The notes: a model not told the origin generated them from the letters alone. Numbered from the stretch's first letter, positions 44,122 to 52,427 are shown. The stretch: 64,000 nucleotides of DNA from a virus (IMGVR_UViG_3300042449_000993:62001-126000); one strand, 5' to 3'. Numbers and translations are program-made.

Positions 44122-46407
44122 ATGAAAACGAATTTACAGACATCTAAATCTATTCTTGCCAAACTCTTGGCTTCTGAGAATATCACGGTCTCGCACCAAA
44201 ACGTTCGAACGGCATACTTCGACCTCAAGAATCGCACGATGGTTCTTCCTGTTTGGAAGGACATGGACGGCGACTTGTATGACTTGCTGACAGGTCACGA
44301 AGTTGGTCATGCTCTGAATACACCTGAGCAGGGCTGGCATAATGAGATCAAGAACAGCGAAGACAACAAGAAGTTCAAAGACTTTTTGAACGTCATCGAA
44401 GATGCTCGCATTGAGAAACTTGTCAAACGCAAGTTCCCTGGACTTTCAAAATCTTTCGCTCGTGCATATGCATCATTATATGAGCGTGACTTCTTCGGCA
44501 TCAAGAAACTCGACGACCTCAGCAAGTTGAACCTGATTGATCGCATCAATTTGCGTTTCAAGATGGGTTCACATGTCATTGTTGAATTCAATGATTTCGA
44601 GCGTGAGATTGTTCGCGAAGTTGAGGCTGCTGAAACTTGGGATCAAGTTGTTGACATTGCTCGTCGTGTGTATGACTACACCAAACAAAACGAGCAAAAC
44701 AAGATTCAAAACAAACAAGACCTTCAAGAGCAGATGAAGGAAGAAAGTCAGCAGGATCAACAAGATTCTGATGAGTACGATGACGTTGGTGATGATTCTG
44801 ACTATGAAGATAACATCGACGGCAACGATGACTCTGATCTAGACGAAGAATCAGACGGCACTGATGCTGAAGATTCTGACAATCAAACTGAGTCAGATGA
44901 AGAAGAATCTGACAGCAACCAGTATTCTTCTGGTGACGGTGATGATGAAGAAGAACAAGAAGATGAAGATGAGCCGCAGTCTGTAACTGATCGCAATTTC
45001 CGTCAGCGTGAGCAGGAATTGGTCAACGAGACTGGCAAAATCTTCATGTATGAGTTGCCTGATGCTGTTCTTGAGAACATCATCCTTCCGAACACGGAAG
45101 TTGTGAATGATCTTGAGCGATTCTTCCGTGCGCAAGTTGCTGATACTGATCGTCGTTATGGTCATCACGGTATTGCATACGATACTGTTGTTCAGAAGTG
45201 TGTTCGCAAGTTCAACACGAACAACAAGAAAGTCATCATGCATATTCTGAAAGAATTTGAGATGCGCAAGAAAGCCAGCGAGTATGCTCGGACACAGACT
45301 GCTCGAACTGGTGAGTTGAACATGAACGTGCTGCACAAGTACAAGTTCAGCAATGATCTCTTCAAGAAGATCACCGTTGTGCCGAAGGGTAAGAATCATG
45401 GCTTCATCATGTTCGTTGATATGTCTGGTTCGATGGGCGACATTCTCCGCAATACGATTGAGCAAATGCTTGTGCTTGCTTCGTTCTGCAAACTTGCCAA
45501 AGTCCCGTTTGAAGTTTATGGCTTCAGCGACGATTGCTATGATAACAAGAAGTTGCGCGAGATGATGAAGACGCAGAAACGTTTCGTCTCTAATCCCGCT
45601 GTTGACATGACGATGACGAGTAATTGGTTCCATCTGAAACATCTGATTGGTTCTTCACTGTCGCCTGTGCAATATCGTCGTGCGTTCAATGCGATGTGCG
45701 TCGTTGCGAATGAGTATGGTCGCTGCTATGATAGTTATGGTTCAAATGATACCGATCACGGCAACTGGCAATACAATTGGGACACTTCTGGCTTTGGTTT
45801 GAATGGCACTCCGTTCATCGAAACTTTGCTTGCTTCTCGCGGAATCATTACTGCGTTCCAGAACAAGCATCAGTTGGATGTTTGCAACGTTGTGTATCTG
45901 ACTGACGGTGATGGTGGCAACAATCTTTTATATCCTCCGATGGACACAAACTCTGGTTTCTACGACGATCGTCGCAGATCTGTTGTCTATCTGATTGACA
46001 AAAAGACCAAGAAGAAAGTTAAGTTGGCCAATAATTATTATATGCAAGCAGCGATCACGGAGTTGGTTGCCGATGTGACTGGTTGTAAGCATCTTGGTTT
46101 CTTTGTTGGTAACAAGAAAGCCATTCAACGTGACATGAAGTATCTTATTGCTGACAAGTCGCATGATCAACAAGATGTTGCCAAGAAATGTTTCCGCGAA
46201 CACAATTATCTTATCGTTGAGCGTCTCGGATATGACAAGTATTTCTATGTTGCTCTTCCGAACACTAACATCGTTGATGACAAACTTGAGATCACCAGCG
46301 ATATGAACAAGAATAAGATGGCTCGCGAGTTTTCCAAGAACGTGGGTAGCAAGAAGAGCAATCGTCTCCTCCTCACGAAACTAGCCGAAGAACTGGCGGT
46401 GGCGTAA
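44122..46407 (+). CDS. VWA protein with HExxH metallopeptidase-like domain (CobT-like)
   Basis: 761 residues. N-terminal domain with HEVGH at 59-63 and, about 40 residues later, NVIEDARIEK, a pattern of zinc metallopeptidase-like domains in which the Glu is the third ligand. A very acidic linker (about 205-290) of Asp/Glu/Ser follows. The C-terminal VWA domain has an intact MIDAS DMSGS (D433, S435, S437) and later VVYLTDGDGG. The layout resembles CobT/VWA partners of MoxR-type ATPases, and such an ATPase is encoded two genes later. The pair could remodel or insert metal into a target protein, or act as a chaperone; cobalamin synthesis itself is unlikely. The gene starts directly at a leaderless promoter. 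Confidence 0.8.
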   Translation: MKTNLQTSKSILAKLLASENITVSHQNVRTAYFDLKNRTMVLPVWKDMDGDLYDLLTGHEVGHALNTPEQGWHNEIKNSEDNKKFKDFLNVIEDARIEKLVKRKFPGLSKSFARAYASLYERDFFGIKKLDDLSKLNLIDRINLRFKMGSHVIVEFNDFEREIVREVEAAETWDQVVDIARRVYDYTKQNEQNKIQNKQDLQEQMKEESQQDQQDSDEYDDVGDDSDYEDNIDGNDDSDLDEESDGTDAEDSDNQTESDEEESDSNQYSSGDGDDEEEQEDEDEPQSVTDRNFRQREQELVNETGKIFMYELPDAVLENIILPNTEVVNDLERFFRAQVADTDRRYGHHGIAYDTVVQKCVRKFNTNNKKVIMHILKEFEMRKKASEYARTQTARTGELNMNVLHKYKFSNDLFKKITVVPKGKNHGFIMFVDMSGSMGDILRNTIEQMLVLASFCKLAKVPFEVYGFSDDCYDNKKLREMMKTQKRFVSNPAVDMTMTSNWFHLKHLIGSSLSPVQYRRAFNAMCVVANEYGRCYDSYGSNDTDHGNWQYNWDTSGFGLNGTPFIETLLASRGIITAFQNKHQLDVCNVVYLTDGDGGNNLLYPPMDTNSGFYDDRRRSVVYLIDKKTKKKVKLANNYYMQAAITELVADVTGCKHLGFFVGNKKAIQRDMKYLIADKSHDQQDVAKKCFREHNYLIVERLGYDKYFYVALPNTNIVDDKLEITSDMNKNKMAREFSKNVGSKKSNRLLLTKLAEELAVA

Positions 46408-46470
46408 GTTATTGATTTTATTCGGGTTTTTTCTATTGCGTTTTAGCGGGAAAACAGCCATAATTGTCTT
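46405..46470 (+). promoter_or_regulatory. Leaderless promoter module C
   Basis: Begins in the stop of the VWA gene. GTAAGTTATTGATTTTATTCG, -35 TTGCGT at 46436-46441, 17 bases, -10 CATAAT at 46459-46464, six bases, ATG 46471. There is no ribosome-binding site. Confidence 0.7.
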
Positions 46471-46680
46471 ATGAAGTTGAACGACGTTATAAAAATTGAG
46501 GCTTGCGAGTCTCTGGGTACACCAGCCTGTAATGGGCGCGTGTTGGAATTTGACACTTTTAAACTTGAAAAGGGTGACTTGAACGTTATCTATGTTCGGT
46601 GTGATGACGGTGATGAAGGTTATGTGACTGCCGCTGCCCCGCACCGTGTTGTTGATGATATGGGTTTTGTTCTTAAATAA
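46471..46680 (+). CDS. Small unknown protein (69 residues)
   Basis: 69 residues: KLNDVIKIEACESLGTPACN at the start, VIYVRCDDGDEGYVT in the middle and HRVVDDMGFVLK at the end. The pattern of short strands suggests an SH3-like barrel. It lies between the VWA protein and the AAA+ ATPase, under its own leaderless promoter, and could be part of the same functional unit. The stop is six bases before the GTG that could start the ATPase. No family is recognised. Confidence 0.65.
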   Translation: MKLNDVIKIEACESLGTPACNGRVLEFDTFKLEKGDLNVIYVRCDDGDEGYVTAAAPHRVVDDMGFVLK

Positions 46681-46698
46681 TTTTCAGTGAGTGATGAA

Positions 46699-48072
46699 AT
46701 GAGAAAATCTAATTATGATGCGAATGCGAAGATTGCTGTGCTTGAACAATTGCACAAGCACTTCGACAAAGATGTGGTCTCGGTCAAGGAACTGAATGAC
46801 TATTGTTTGAACAAGAAGAACGGGATTCCCAATTTCCCATACTTCATTCTGCGTGAGCGCAAGGTTGGTCGCGGTCAGTACAATATCGTTCCCAAGAACG
46901 TTGGCTGCATCACTCCTGCGTCGGTGGCGCAACCTGAACCTGTTGCCGCTGCTGCGATGGTTGCGCAGGTTGTGAACATTGCTTCTCGCCGTGCGCAAAA
47001 TCTCACCGAGTCGTTTGTGCCTGATCGCAACGAAACATATGTTCCGTTTGGATTCTACAATGACTTGCGTGACATCATCAAGTCCCAAATATTCTATCCC
47101 ATTTATATCACTGGCTTGTCTGGCAATGGCAAGACGTTCATGATTGAGCAGGTTTGTGCTGCGCTCAAACGTGAATTGATCCGCGTGAATATCACGAAAC
47201 GCACTGATGAGTCTGATCTGATTGGTTCTTATGAATTGGTCGATGGCAATACTGTGCGTCGTGAAGGACCAGTGATCACTGCGATGCGTCGTGGTGCTGT
47301 GCTCTTGCTCGATGAGTGTGATCTCGGCACGGAAGACATTCTGTGCTTGCAGCCGATTCTTGAGGGCAAGCCATACTTTGACAAAAAGACTGGTGAGGTT
47401 GTTCATCCTGCTGCTGGCTTCAACGTGATTGCGACTGCGAACACGAAGGGCAAGGGCAGCGACGATGGTCGATTCATCGGCACCAATTTACTCAACGAAG
47501 CATTCCTGGAACGTTTCGCGATCACTGTTGAGCAAGAGTATCCGCCAGCCAATACTGAGCGCAAGATTCTTGAAAAGAATTTCGCTGTTCTGAATATCAC
47601 TGACACGACGTTCATTGATCGTCTGATCACATGGGCTGAGGTTATCCGCAAGTCTTTTGCTGATGGTGCGGTTGATGAAGTCATCTCGACTCGTCGTCTT
47701 GTGCATATCAGCAAGGCATTCTCTATCTTCAACAATCGTTTGAAGGCAATTGAGATGTGCTTGAATCGTTTCGACGCTGACACCAAGACTGCGTTCTTGG
47801 ATCTGTATACGAAGGTTGATGCTGAGGCGACTCCTGCTCCTGTGGCTCCTGAAGCCACAGCCACCACTGCGCGTCCAGATGAATTGGTCATAACCAAAGA
47901 CTACAACACACTCTCTACCACCTTTTCGTATAAGGGTGAGTCTGTGACATTCTCTGAGTTGGAGATTGAAGAGTTGCGAAATCAAGGATTGTCGAGCGAG
48001 CAAATCAAACTCCGTATTATCTCGACTCTTGAGAAGGTTGCTGTTCGCAGAAGCAACGGCGGTGTGTTCTAA
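46699..48072 (+). CDS. MoxR/CobS-like AAA+ ATPase
   Basis: 457 residues from ATG 46699, with a weak GTGA site just ahead; a GTG at 46687 would add four codons. After an N-terminal winged-helix-like part (VLEQLHKHFDKDVVSVKELN) and an Ala/Pro linker comes a complete AAA+ core: Walker A GLSGNGKT, Walker B VLLLDECD, sensor 1 VIATANT and an arginine-finger region LNEAFLERF. The ESDLIGSYEL loop is typical of MoxR/CobS. Cyanophages often carry such cobS genes. With the VWA protein at 44122 it likely forms a MoxR-VWA type remodelling machine. The C-terminal Ala/Pro-rich linker leads to a short extra domain. Confidence 0.88.
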   Translation: MRKSNYDANAKIAVLEQLHKHFDKDVVSVKELNDYCLNKKNGIPNFPYFILRERKVGRGQYNIVPKNVGCITPASVAQPEPVAAAAMVAQVVNIASRRAQNLTESFVPDRNETYVPFGFYNDLRDIIKSQIFYPIYITGLSGNGKTFMIEQVCAALKRELIRVNITKRTDESDLIGSYELVDGNTVRREGPVITAMRRGAVLLLDECDLGTEDILCLQPILEGKPYFDKKTGEVVHPAAGFNVIATANTKGKGSDDGRFIGTNLLNEAFLERFAITVEQEYPPANTERKILEKNFAVLNITDTTFIDRLITWAEVIRKSFADGAVDEVISTRRLVHISKAFSIFNNRLKAIEMCLNRFDADTKTAFLDLYTKVDAEATPAPVAPEATATTARPDELVITKDYNTLSTTFSYKGESVTFSELEIEELRNQGLSSEQIKLRIISTLEKVAVRRSNGGVF

Positions 48073-48084
48073 TAGGAGATTATC

Positions 48085-48546
48085 ATGGGTCTCGATATGT
48101 ATTTGAATGCTTCGAAGTATCTTTCTGATTACAACGAAGCAGATAAAGAAACGAAAGAAGCAATGGTGAAATTGTTTCCTGAGTTGAAAGATTATATGAA
48201 AAATGGTGGATTCACATTCAAGGAAGTGACTGCTGAGGTTGGATACTGGCGAAAGGCAAATGCGATTCATAATTGGTTTGTAGAGAATATTCAAGAAGGC
48301 AACGATGATTGTAAGGCATATTTCGTCGGTCGAGAAGAATTAGGCAAACTACACGAATTGTGCCAACAAGTCTTGGCTGATCATAGTCTTGCTGCAGAAC
48401 TCTTGCCGCCAACTGATGGATTCTTTTTCGGCAGCACTGAACTTGATGAAGGATATTTCGATGATCTTCGAAACACGATTGAGATCATTGATCATGTTCT
48501 TGCGCTTCCTGAAGATTGGATGATTGAATATCAATCAAGTTGGTAA
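48085..48546 (+). CDS. Conserved phage protein of the MGLDMYL type
   Basis: 153 residues beginning MGLDMYLNASKYLSDY, a recognisable start of a small protein family found in many phages and some bacteria. Later segments are AEVGYWRKANAIHNWFVENI, then DDCKAYFVGREELGKLHELC, and GFFFGSTELDEGYFDDLRNT, all conserved in that family. The WRK-AN-IH pattern suggests a small alpha-helical domain; I know no biochemical function. AGGAGATT precedes the ATG, so unlike its upstream neighbours it is translated from an ordinary site. It ends directly before a sigma70-type promoter. Confidence 0.75.
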   Translation: MGLDMYLNASKYLSDYNEADKETKEAMVKLFPELKDYMKNGGFTFKEVTAEVGYWRKANAIHNWFVENIQEGNDDCKAYFVGREELGKLHELCQQVLADHSLAAELLPPTDGFFFGSTELDEGYFDDLRNTIEIIDHVLALPEDWMIEYQSSW

Positions 48547-48553
48547 GCAAGAG

Positions 48554-48582
48554 TTTACTTTTGGGATTTGTTATTATATAAT
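48554..48582 (+). promoter_or_regulatory. Sigma70-like promoter before the HTH gene
   Basis: TTTACT (48554-48559), 17 bases, TATAAT (48577-48582). The sequence before the -35, GCAAGAG, closely matches that before the uvsY promoter (GCAGGAG). The predicted transcript would begin within a base or two of ATG 48590. Confidence 0.75.
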
Positions 48583-48589
48583 AACAAGT

Positions 48590-48643
48590 ATGTCGCAAGG
48601 AAAGCCCCAATCTTGCGATATTATTGAAGGGGTGTTTTTGTGA
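48590..48643 (+). CDS. Possible leader peptide (17 residues)
   Basis: ATG 48590 opens an 17-codon frame with TGA at 48641-48643. The stop overlaps the GTG start of the HTH gene by three bases (GTGA). The ATG is 7 bases after the -10, so the frame would be read from a leaderless mRNA. Whether it is translated is unknown; coupling to the HTH gene is the likely purpose if it is. Confidence 0.35.
   Translation: MSQGKPQSCDIIEGVFL
48593..48632 (+). promoter_or_regulatory. Possible pseudoknot hiding the ribosome site of the HTH gene
   Basis: A perfect 7-base stem (48593-48599 with 48612-48618) has CCCC (48605-48608) in its loop. That CCCC can pair with GGGG (48629-48632), which is the core of the ribosome-binding site before GTG 48640. 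This is the geometry of an H-type pseudoknot. It could allow translational self-control, as known for other phage leaders; this is inference. Confidence 0.45.
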
Positions 48644-48948
48644 AGGTTATTAATATGTCTAATGCTCTTAATTCGTTTGTTTCTTATCTTGCTGACGGCA
48701 ACACCGTGACATCGCGTCAAGTTCGCGCCATGTTCAAGGTTGACAATGCTGCTGACCTCGCTTATCGCGCACGCAATGAAGGTATCTCTGTATACACCAA
48801 TCGCGTCACGAATTCGCGTGGTGAGAAGGTTTTTGCCTATCGTCTTGGCAATCCTTCGAAGCAGTTCGAGAAGTATCTCGATCAGGGTCAAATTGCACGT
48901 GCTCGCAAGACTCTCTACCGCGATGCTATCAGCGTCACGATGGGCTAA
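48640..48948 (+). CDS. Small winged-helix DNA-binding protein
   Basis: 102 residues from GTG 48640 (AAGGGG seven bases upstream), or 97 from ATG 48655. The sequence LADGNTVTSRQVRAMFKVDN followed by AADLAYRARNEGISVYTNRV and RGEKVFAYRLG matches the small phage helix-turn-helix family in which a recognition helix precedes a beta wing. The C-terminal part is Arg-rich (GQIARARKTLYRDAI). It is probably a transcription regulator. It stands alone between its own promoter and a terminator and is preceded by a possible pseudoknot, so autoregulation is likely (inference). Confidence 0.75.
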   Translation: MKVINMSNALNSFVSYLADGNTVTSRQVRAMFKVDNAADLAYRARNEGISVYTNRVTNSRGEKVFAYRLGNPSKQFEKYLDQGQIARARKTLYRDAISVTMG

Positions 48949-48977
48949 TCAGCCAATTCTAAAAAACTGAAAAAGTT

Positions 48978-49010
48978 CTGTGGGGGTGCAATGCCCCCAC
49001 AGTTTCATTT
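48978..49010 (+). terminator. Rho-independent terminator after the HTH gene
   Basis: A 9-base-pair stem (48978-48986 with 48994-49002) closes a 7-base loop and is followed by TTTCATTT. It separates the HTH unit from the base-modification island. Confidence 0.85.
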
Positions 49011-49031
49011 GCGTTTCGGAAAATACTGAGT

Positions 49032-49060
49032 TTGACATTGCGCCTTGCTGGATATATAAT
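49032..49060 (+). promoter_or_regulatory. Sigma70-like promoter of the base-modification island
   Basis: TTGACA (49032-49037), 17 bases, TATAAT (49055-49060): both hexamers match the bacterial consensus exactly. It lies 20 bases before ATG 49081, which has AGGAG upstream. It is the strongest-looking promoter in the window. Confidence 0.88.
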
Positions 49061-49080
49061 ATCATGAGCAGGAGAAAACT

Positions 49081-50373
49081 ATGACAAAAGTTATTATTGC
49101 CAAATCAAAATTTGATTGCGAACATTTGCTAGGTCAATTTCTTGATGAGTCTCATTTTGACACTCTCATCAATGAAGACACTGATTGTTATCTTGGAAGT
49201 GAACACGAAGATAATATTGCATTCAAGTTTCGTAAAAATTACTTCAGCAAACAAGAGCAAGATGCTGCGTATGCTGGATTGAGAGAAGCAGCAACACCAA
49301 CTCAAAACCGTGGGCTTGCTGCTGGACCGAAAGGTGAGAAATGCGGTGGTCGTGAATGGGCTACTGAGTTTCAATTGCGTGTTTTAGAATTCTTCAAGAA
49401 GCAGCCAGAAAATTCTGTTGTCAAGATTGATGTTGCTGAAGAAGTAGAAAATCTTCGAGAGAAATATAAAGACGAAGGTTCATCACGTGGTCTTGTTTGG
49501 TTGAGTGCCAAAGTCAAAGAGGATAATTTTGACTTTGATAAGTGGCTCAAGAAAGCAGTTAAGATGTCTGTGAAGGATCGTAAAGAAGAAGCACGTGGTG
49601 TTGAAGAAACTTATATCTCTGACACAACTTATGCCAATGTAGTTTTGTCTGGCATTGCTGGATGGTTTGATCGTTATCCTCGCATTCCATATGGTCGTGC
49701 GACAGCATATACGCAAAACTCATTTGATAAATTTCAAATGTCATTTCCGTTTTTACAAACACTTGATCGCGGTTTTGCAGAATTGTTACCAAATCGTCAT
49801 GCTGCTCAACGTGAAGCAGCAGATAAAATTGACCCAGCATTCCTCGTTCCACAAACTGTGTTTACAACAATCACAGTGAACAAAACATTTAGAACAGCAG
49901 CGCATCGCGATGCTGGTGACTTTACGAATGGGTTGAGTAATCTTCTCGTTCTTTCAAATAATGGCAATTATACAGGTGGATATCTCATATTGCCAGAAGT
50001 TCGTATTGCTGTGAATGTACGACCAGGTGACCTGCTGCTTGTCAATAATCATGAGTACATTCACGGCAATACACCTATTGAACTACAAGATGAAACTGCT
50101 GAGCGTGTAAGTCTTGTTTGTTATCTGCGTGAGAAGATGCTCGAACTTGGAAGCAAAGAGTATGAAGATCATCGATTTAATTATGTTGAGTCACGTCGAA
50201 AAAACAAAGAACATCCACTCCAACGAAGACTCTGGAATGGCATTTCAGAAGGAATGTGGGAAGAACAAGAGTGGTATGACTATCTTGAGAGAGTTGGTGG
50301 AAAAGAGATGGTTCAAAAATACCATCCAAAAGCATATGAAGAAATCTCAACCCTAGAAAATATGTTCGCCTAA
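49081..50373 (+). CDS. TET/JBP-family DNA dioxygenase
   Basis: 430 residues. The catalytic core (about 200-355) has the TET/JBP pattern: FTTITVNKTFRTAAHRDAGD with H275-x-D277, then YTGGYLILPEVRIAVNVRPGDLL split by the usual turn, distal H328 in YIHGN, and R342 for 2-oxoglutarate. JBP proteins hydroxylate thymine in DNA to 5-hydroxymethyluracil; phage TET homologues act on 5-methylcytosine. Which base is used here cannot be read, but the downstream hydroxymethyluracil-type kinase and pyrophosphorylase favour thymine. The N-terminal 190 residues, with GLAAGPKGEKCGGREWATEF, form an extra domain. First gene behind a consensus promoter. Confidence 0.85.
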   Translation: MTKVIIAKSKFDCEHLLGQFLDESHFDTLINEDTDCYLGSEHEDNIAFKFRKNYFSKQEQDAAYAGLREAATPTQNRGLAAGPKGEKCGGREWATEFQLRVLEFFKKQPENSVVKIDVAEEVENLREKYKDEGSSRGLVWLSAKVKEDNFDFDKWLKKAVKMSVKDRKEEARGVEETYISDTTYANVVLSGIAGWFDRYPRIPYGRATAYTQNSFDKFQMSFPFLQTLDRGFAELLPNRHAAQREAADKIDPAFLVPQTVFTTITVNKTFRTAAHRDAGDFTNGLSNLLVLSNNGNYTGGYLILPEVRIAVNVRPGDLLLVNNHEYIHGNTPIELQDETAERVSLVCYLREKMLELGSKEYEDHRFNYVESRRKNKEHPLQRRLWNGISEGMWEEQEWYDYLERVGGKEMVQKYHPKAYEEISTLENMFA

Positions 50374-50374
50374 T

Positions 50375-51064
50375 ATGTGCGCAATCATTGGTGCTTATAT
50401 TGAGAACCCAAGTTCTCGTGACTTGATTATGCTTGCTGATGTTTTTCGCGAGTCTAGTATTCGCGGATTACATGCAACTGGTGTTTCTTGGGTGCGTGAT
50501 GGCGAAGTTAAAACTCGCATTGAGGCTAAACCAGCCACACAGTTTTTAGAATCACTCGATCTAAACAATTGTGTGAATGAAGATGGCAATCTATATCTAA
50601 TTGGTCACTGCCGATATTCTACGTCTGATCTTGAGTTCAATCAGCCATTATGGAATGAGAATATTTCGATTGTGCATAATGGCGTGATCACACAAGAGAT
50701 GCCAGAGAACTGGGAACGTCTATATGGATACAAATGCAAAACCAGAAATGACAGTGAGTTGATCCTTCATACTCTTGAGGCAAAGAAGTCTCCATTACTT
50801 GAGTTTCAGAATGCTTCCATGGCTGTAATTGAGTTATACAAAGAAAATAAACTGCGTTTCTATCGCAACGGTAAGCGTCCAATTTACTTTACTTCTTTGC
50901 CAAATGGCGGTATAATTACTTCAACGAAAGATATTGCAATTCGTGCTGACCTCAAAAATCCTATTGAGATTGGTATGAACTTTTATACCACAATTGGCAA
51001 AGGTATCTTTCAGAAGAACTATGTTTTGATTGATGATGCAAAGGATTTACAGCATGTACGATAA
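50375..51064 (+). CDS. Class II glutamine amidotransferase
   Basis: 229 residues, starting MCAIIGAY so that Cys2 becomes the N-terminal nucleophile after Met removal. GHCRYST at 77-83 and HNGVIT at 101-106 are the other glutaminase motifs, as in GATase II enzymes such as GlmS and PurF. It should release ammonia from glutamine for a partner. No synthetase domain is attached, and the next gene is amidoligase-like, an obvious partner. Two bases separate it from the TET/JBP gene. Its inclusion in the modification island suggests amidation of a DNA adduct or of an intermediate (inference). Confidence 0.85.
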   Translation: MCAIIGAYIENPSSRDLIMLADVFRESSIRGLHATGVSWVRDGEVKTRIEAKPATQFLESLDLNNCVNEDGNLYLIGHCRYSTSDLEFNQPLWNENISIVHNGVITQEMPENWERLYGYKCKTRNDSELILHTLEAKKSPLLEFQNASMAVIELYKENKLRFYRNGKRPIYFTSLPNGGIITSTKDIAIRADLKNPIEIGMNFYTTIGKGIFQKNYVLIDDAKDLQHVR

Positions 51065-51926
51065 GTCAACGTTTACATATGGTGCTGAGATTGAATGGGG
51101 TGATATTGATCGTCGTATGGAGATTCCCCCAACTCTCGGCAAATGGGAATATGCTGAAACAGACATTGTAAATCTTCATCCACCATTTCAATATCGTGCT
51201 TGTGATCCACTTGGCAAAGAGCCATGGATGGGCGGCGAAGTCAATATGATGCCAACTAAAACTTGGCAGGAACAAGTTGATCGTATCATGCGTTTGAAAG
51301 AAATGTTTATTGAGTATGGCAATATGCCTACTGCTTCCTGCGTCAATCATGGACATATTCATGTCTTTGTTCCAGGATTGAAAAATGATATTGATGGACT
51401 CAAGCGTTTGATTGCTTACATTAAAGACAATCAACAAGATACCATTGAAGCCTGTTATCAATTCTATGAAACTTCTGAGATGAAGCAAGTAGAAGGCGCA
51501 AAGATGTATTTGAAGTTTGATGGTGGTCGTCCAATGCCTGACTATATGTGCGACAACATTATCAATCTTGCAACTGACTTTGATCATTTTATTAAATTAC
51601 ATGCTGCTGGCAAAGATGGCGTATCAATGGGTCGACCATTTAGATTTGCCATTAATACTTACTGCATGAAGCATACTGGTACGATTGAGTTTCGCTGCTT
51701 CCGTTCCACAACTAAACGTGAGGAAATGGAATCTCAGTTTCGATTCGTGGAAAAGTTCGTCGACTCAGCACTGAACCAGGGTCCCTCAGTGAAGGAAATT
51801 CTTTCTGAATCTGATTATAAATTTCCACCATTTAAGTGGAATTTGGATGAATATCATGGATGGCAGCAAACCAAATATCCAAAGGAACGTGGAGAAAAGA
51901 AACGCGAGTTCCATGAGGCTGCGTGA
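51054..51926 (+). CDS. Amidoligase-like (COOH-NH2 ligase) protein
   Basis: 290 residues from ATG 51054, with AGGA eight bases upstream and an 11-base overlap with the amidotransferase. The start FTYGAEIEWGD supplies the metal-binding Glu pair typical of the amidoligase/glutamine-synthetase-like fold, followed by WMGGEVNMMPT, CVNHGHIHVFVPG with the conserved H-x-H, and FRFAINTYCMKHTGTIEFRC with a late Glu and Arg. This order matches the Amidoligase_2 type that joins carboxylates to amines with ATP. Between a GATase and a GNAT it likely modifies a carboxyl or amino group on a hypermodified base. Assignment is by motif and moderately secure. Confidence 0.75.
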   Translation: MYDKSTFTYGAEIEWGDIDRRMEIPPTLGKWEYAETDIVNLHPPFQYRACDPLGKEPWMGGEVNMMPTKTWQEQVDRIMRLKEMFIEYGNMPTASCVNHGHIHVFVPGLKNDIDGLKRLIAYIKDNQQDTIEACYQFYETSEMKQVEGAKMYLKFDGGRPMPDYMCDNIINLATDFDHFIKLHAAGKDGVSMGRPFRFAINTYCMKHTGTIEFRCFRSTTKREEMESQFRFVEKFVDSALNQGPSVKEILSESDYKFPPFKWNLDEYHGWQQTKYPKERGEKKREFHEAA

Positions 51927-52419
51927 TACAAGTCGCGATGAATTCGTCGCGCATATCACTGAAGATAAAGCAGACTCTTTTGCCAAGACTTTTGTGGCAA
52001 AGGCTGACATGCAGGAACAATGGCAGTACTGTATTGGGTGTTGGGACGGCGGAGAGTTGGCTGGCGCGATTATCACGACACGATCTAAGAAAACTCCATA
52101 TGTCTTCAATCTACAATTGCTTCATACGTTTGCGAAACATAGACGTAAGGGTGTTGCAAGATTACTCACTCAAGACTCTCTTGATCGCGCACAAGGTCTT
52201 GGCACCAGTTACTATCGCGTTTCAGCAGAGCCTGATGCAGTCGTATTCTATGAATCCATGGGATTCAAATTCTTGGGAAAACAGAAAAGTGGATGTTCGC
52301 TGAGTATGTTCAAGATTAATGGCAAGAATTTCGCCGATGGAATCTATGATCTGAATGATCCTGTTATACATGCAGCAGTGTATAAAAAGGGTAAAGGTGG
52401 ATGTGTGCAAGTTTATTAA
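51913..52419 (+). CDS. GNAT-family acetyltransferase
   Basis: 168 residues from ATG 51913, which overlaps the amidoligase end by 14 bases; a start at 51847 would overlap it by 80. The acetyl-CoA site is present: LLHTFAKHRRKGVARLLTQD with the R/Q-x-x-G-x-G/A loop near residue 80, and YESMGFKFLG near 120, typical of GNAT motif B. The likely reaction is transfer of an acyl group to an amine. In known thymidine hypermodification pathways acyltransferases cap the added amino compound. Placement in the island suggests a similar role here; target unproven. Confidence 0.82.
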   Translation: MRLRDTSRDEFVAHITEDKADSFAKTFVAKADMQEQWQYCIGCWDGGELAGAIITTRSKKTPYVFNLQLLHTFAKHRRKGVARLLTQDSLDRAQGLGTSYYRVSAEPDAVVFYESMGFKFLGKQKSGCSLSMFKINGKNFADGIYDLNDPVIHAAVYKKGKGGCVQVY

Positions 52420-52427
52420 AATTGCTG

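Noticed and set aside
44893-45642. Minus-strand open frame of 249 residues
   Set aside because: Lies opposite the VWA protein and arises from its acidic, GAC/GAA-rich codons; no start signals.
46684-47406. Minus-strand open frame of 240 residues
   Set aside because: Antisense of the AAA+ ATPase whose motifs are unambiguous on the + strand.
44122-48072. Cobalamin biosynthesis operon (cobS-cobT)
   Set aside because: The VWA partner has a metallopeptidase-like domain and no CobN or other cobalamin gene is nearby, so a chelatase role is not supported.
47488-48294. Minus-strand open frame of 268 residues
   Set aside because: Spans two + strand genes and the gap between them; no promoter or ribosome site and no recognisable motif.
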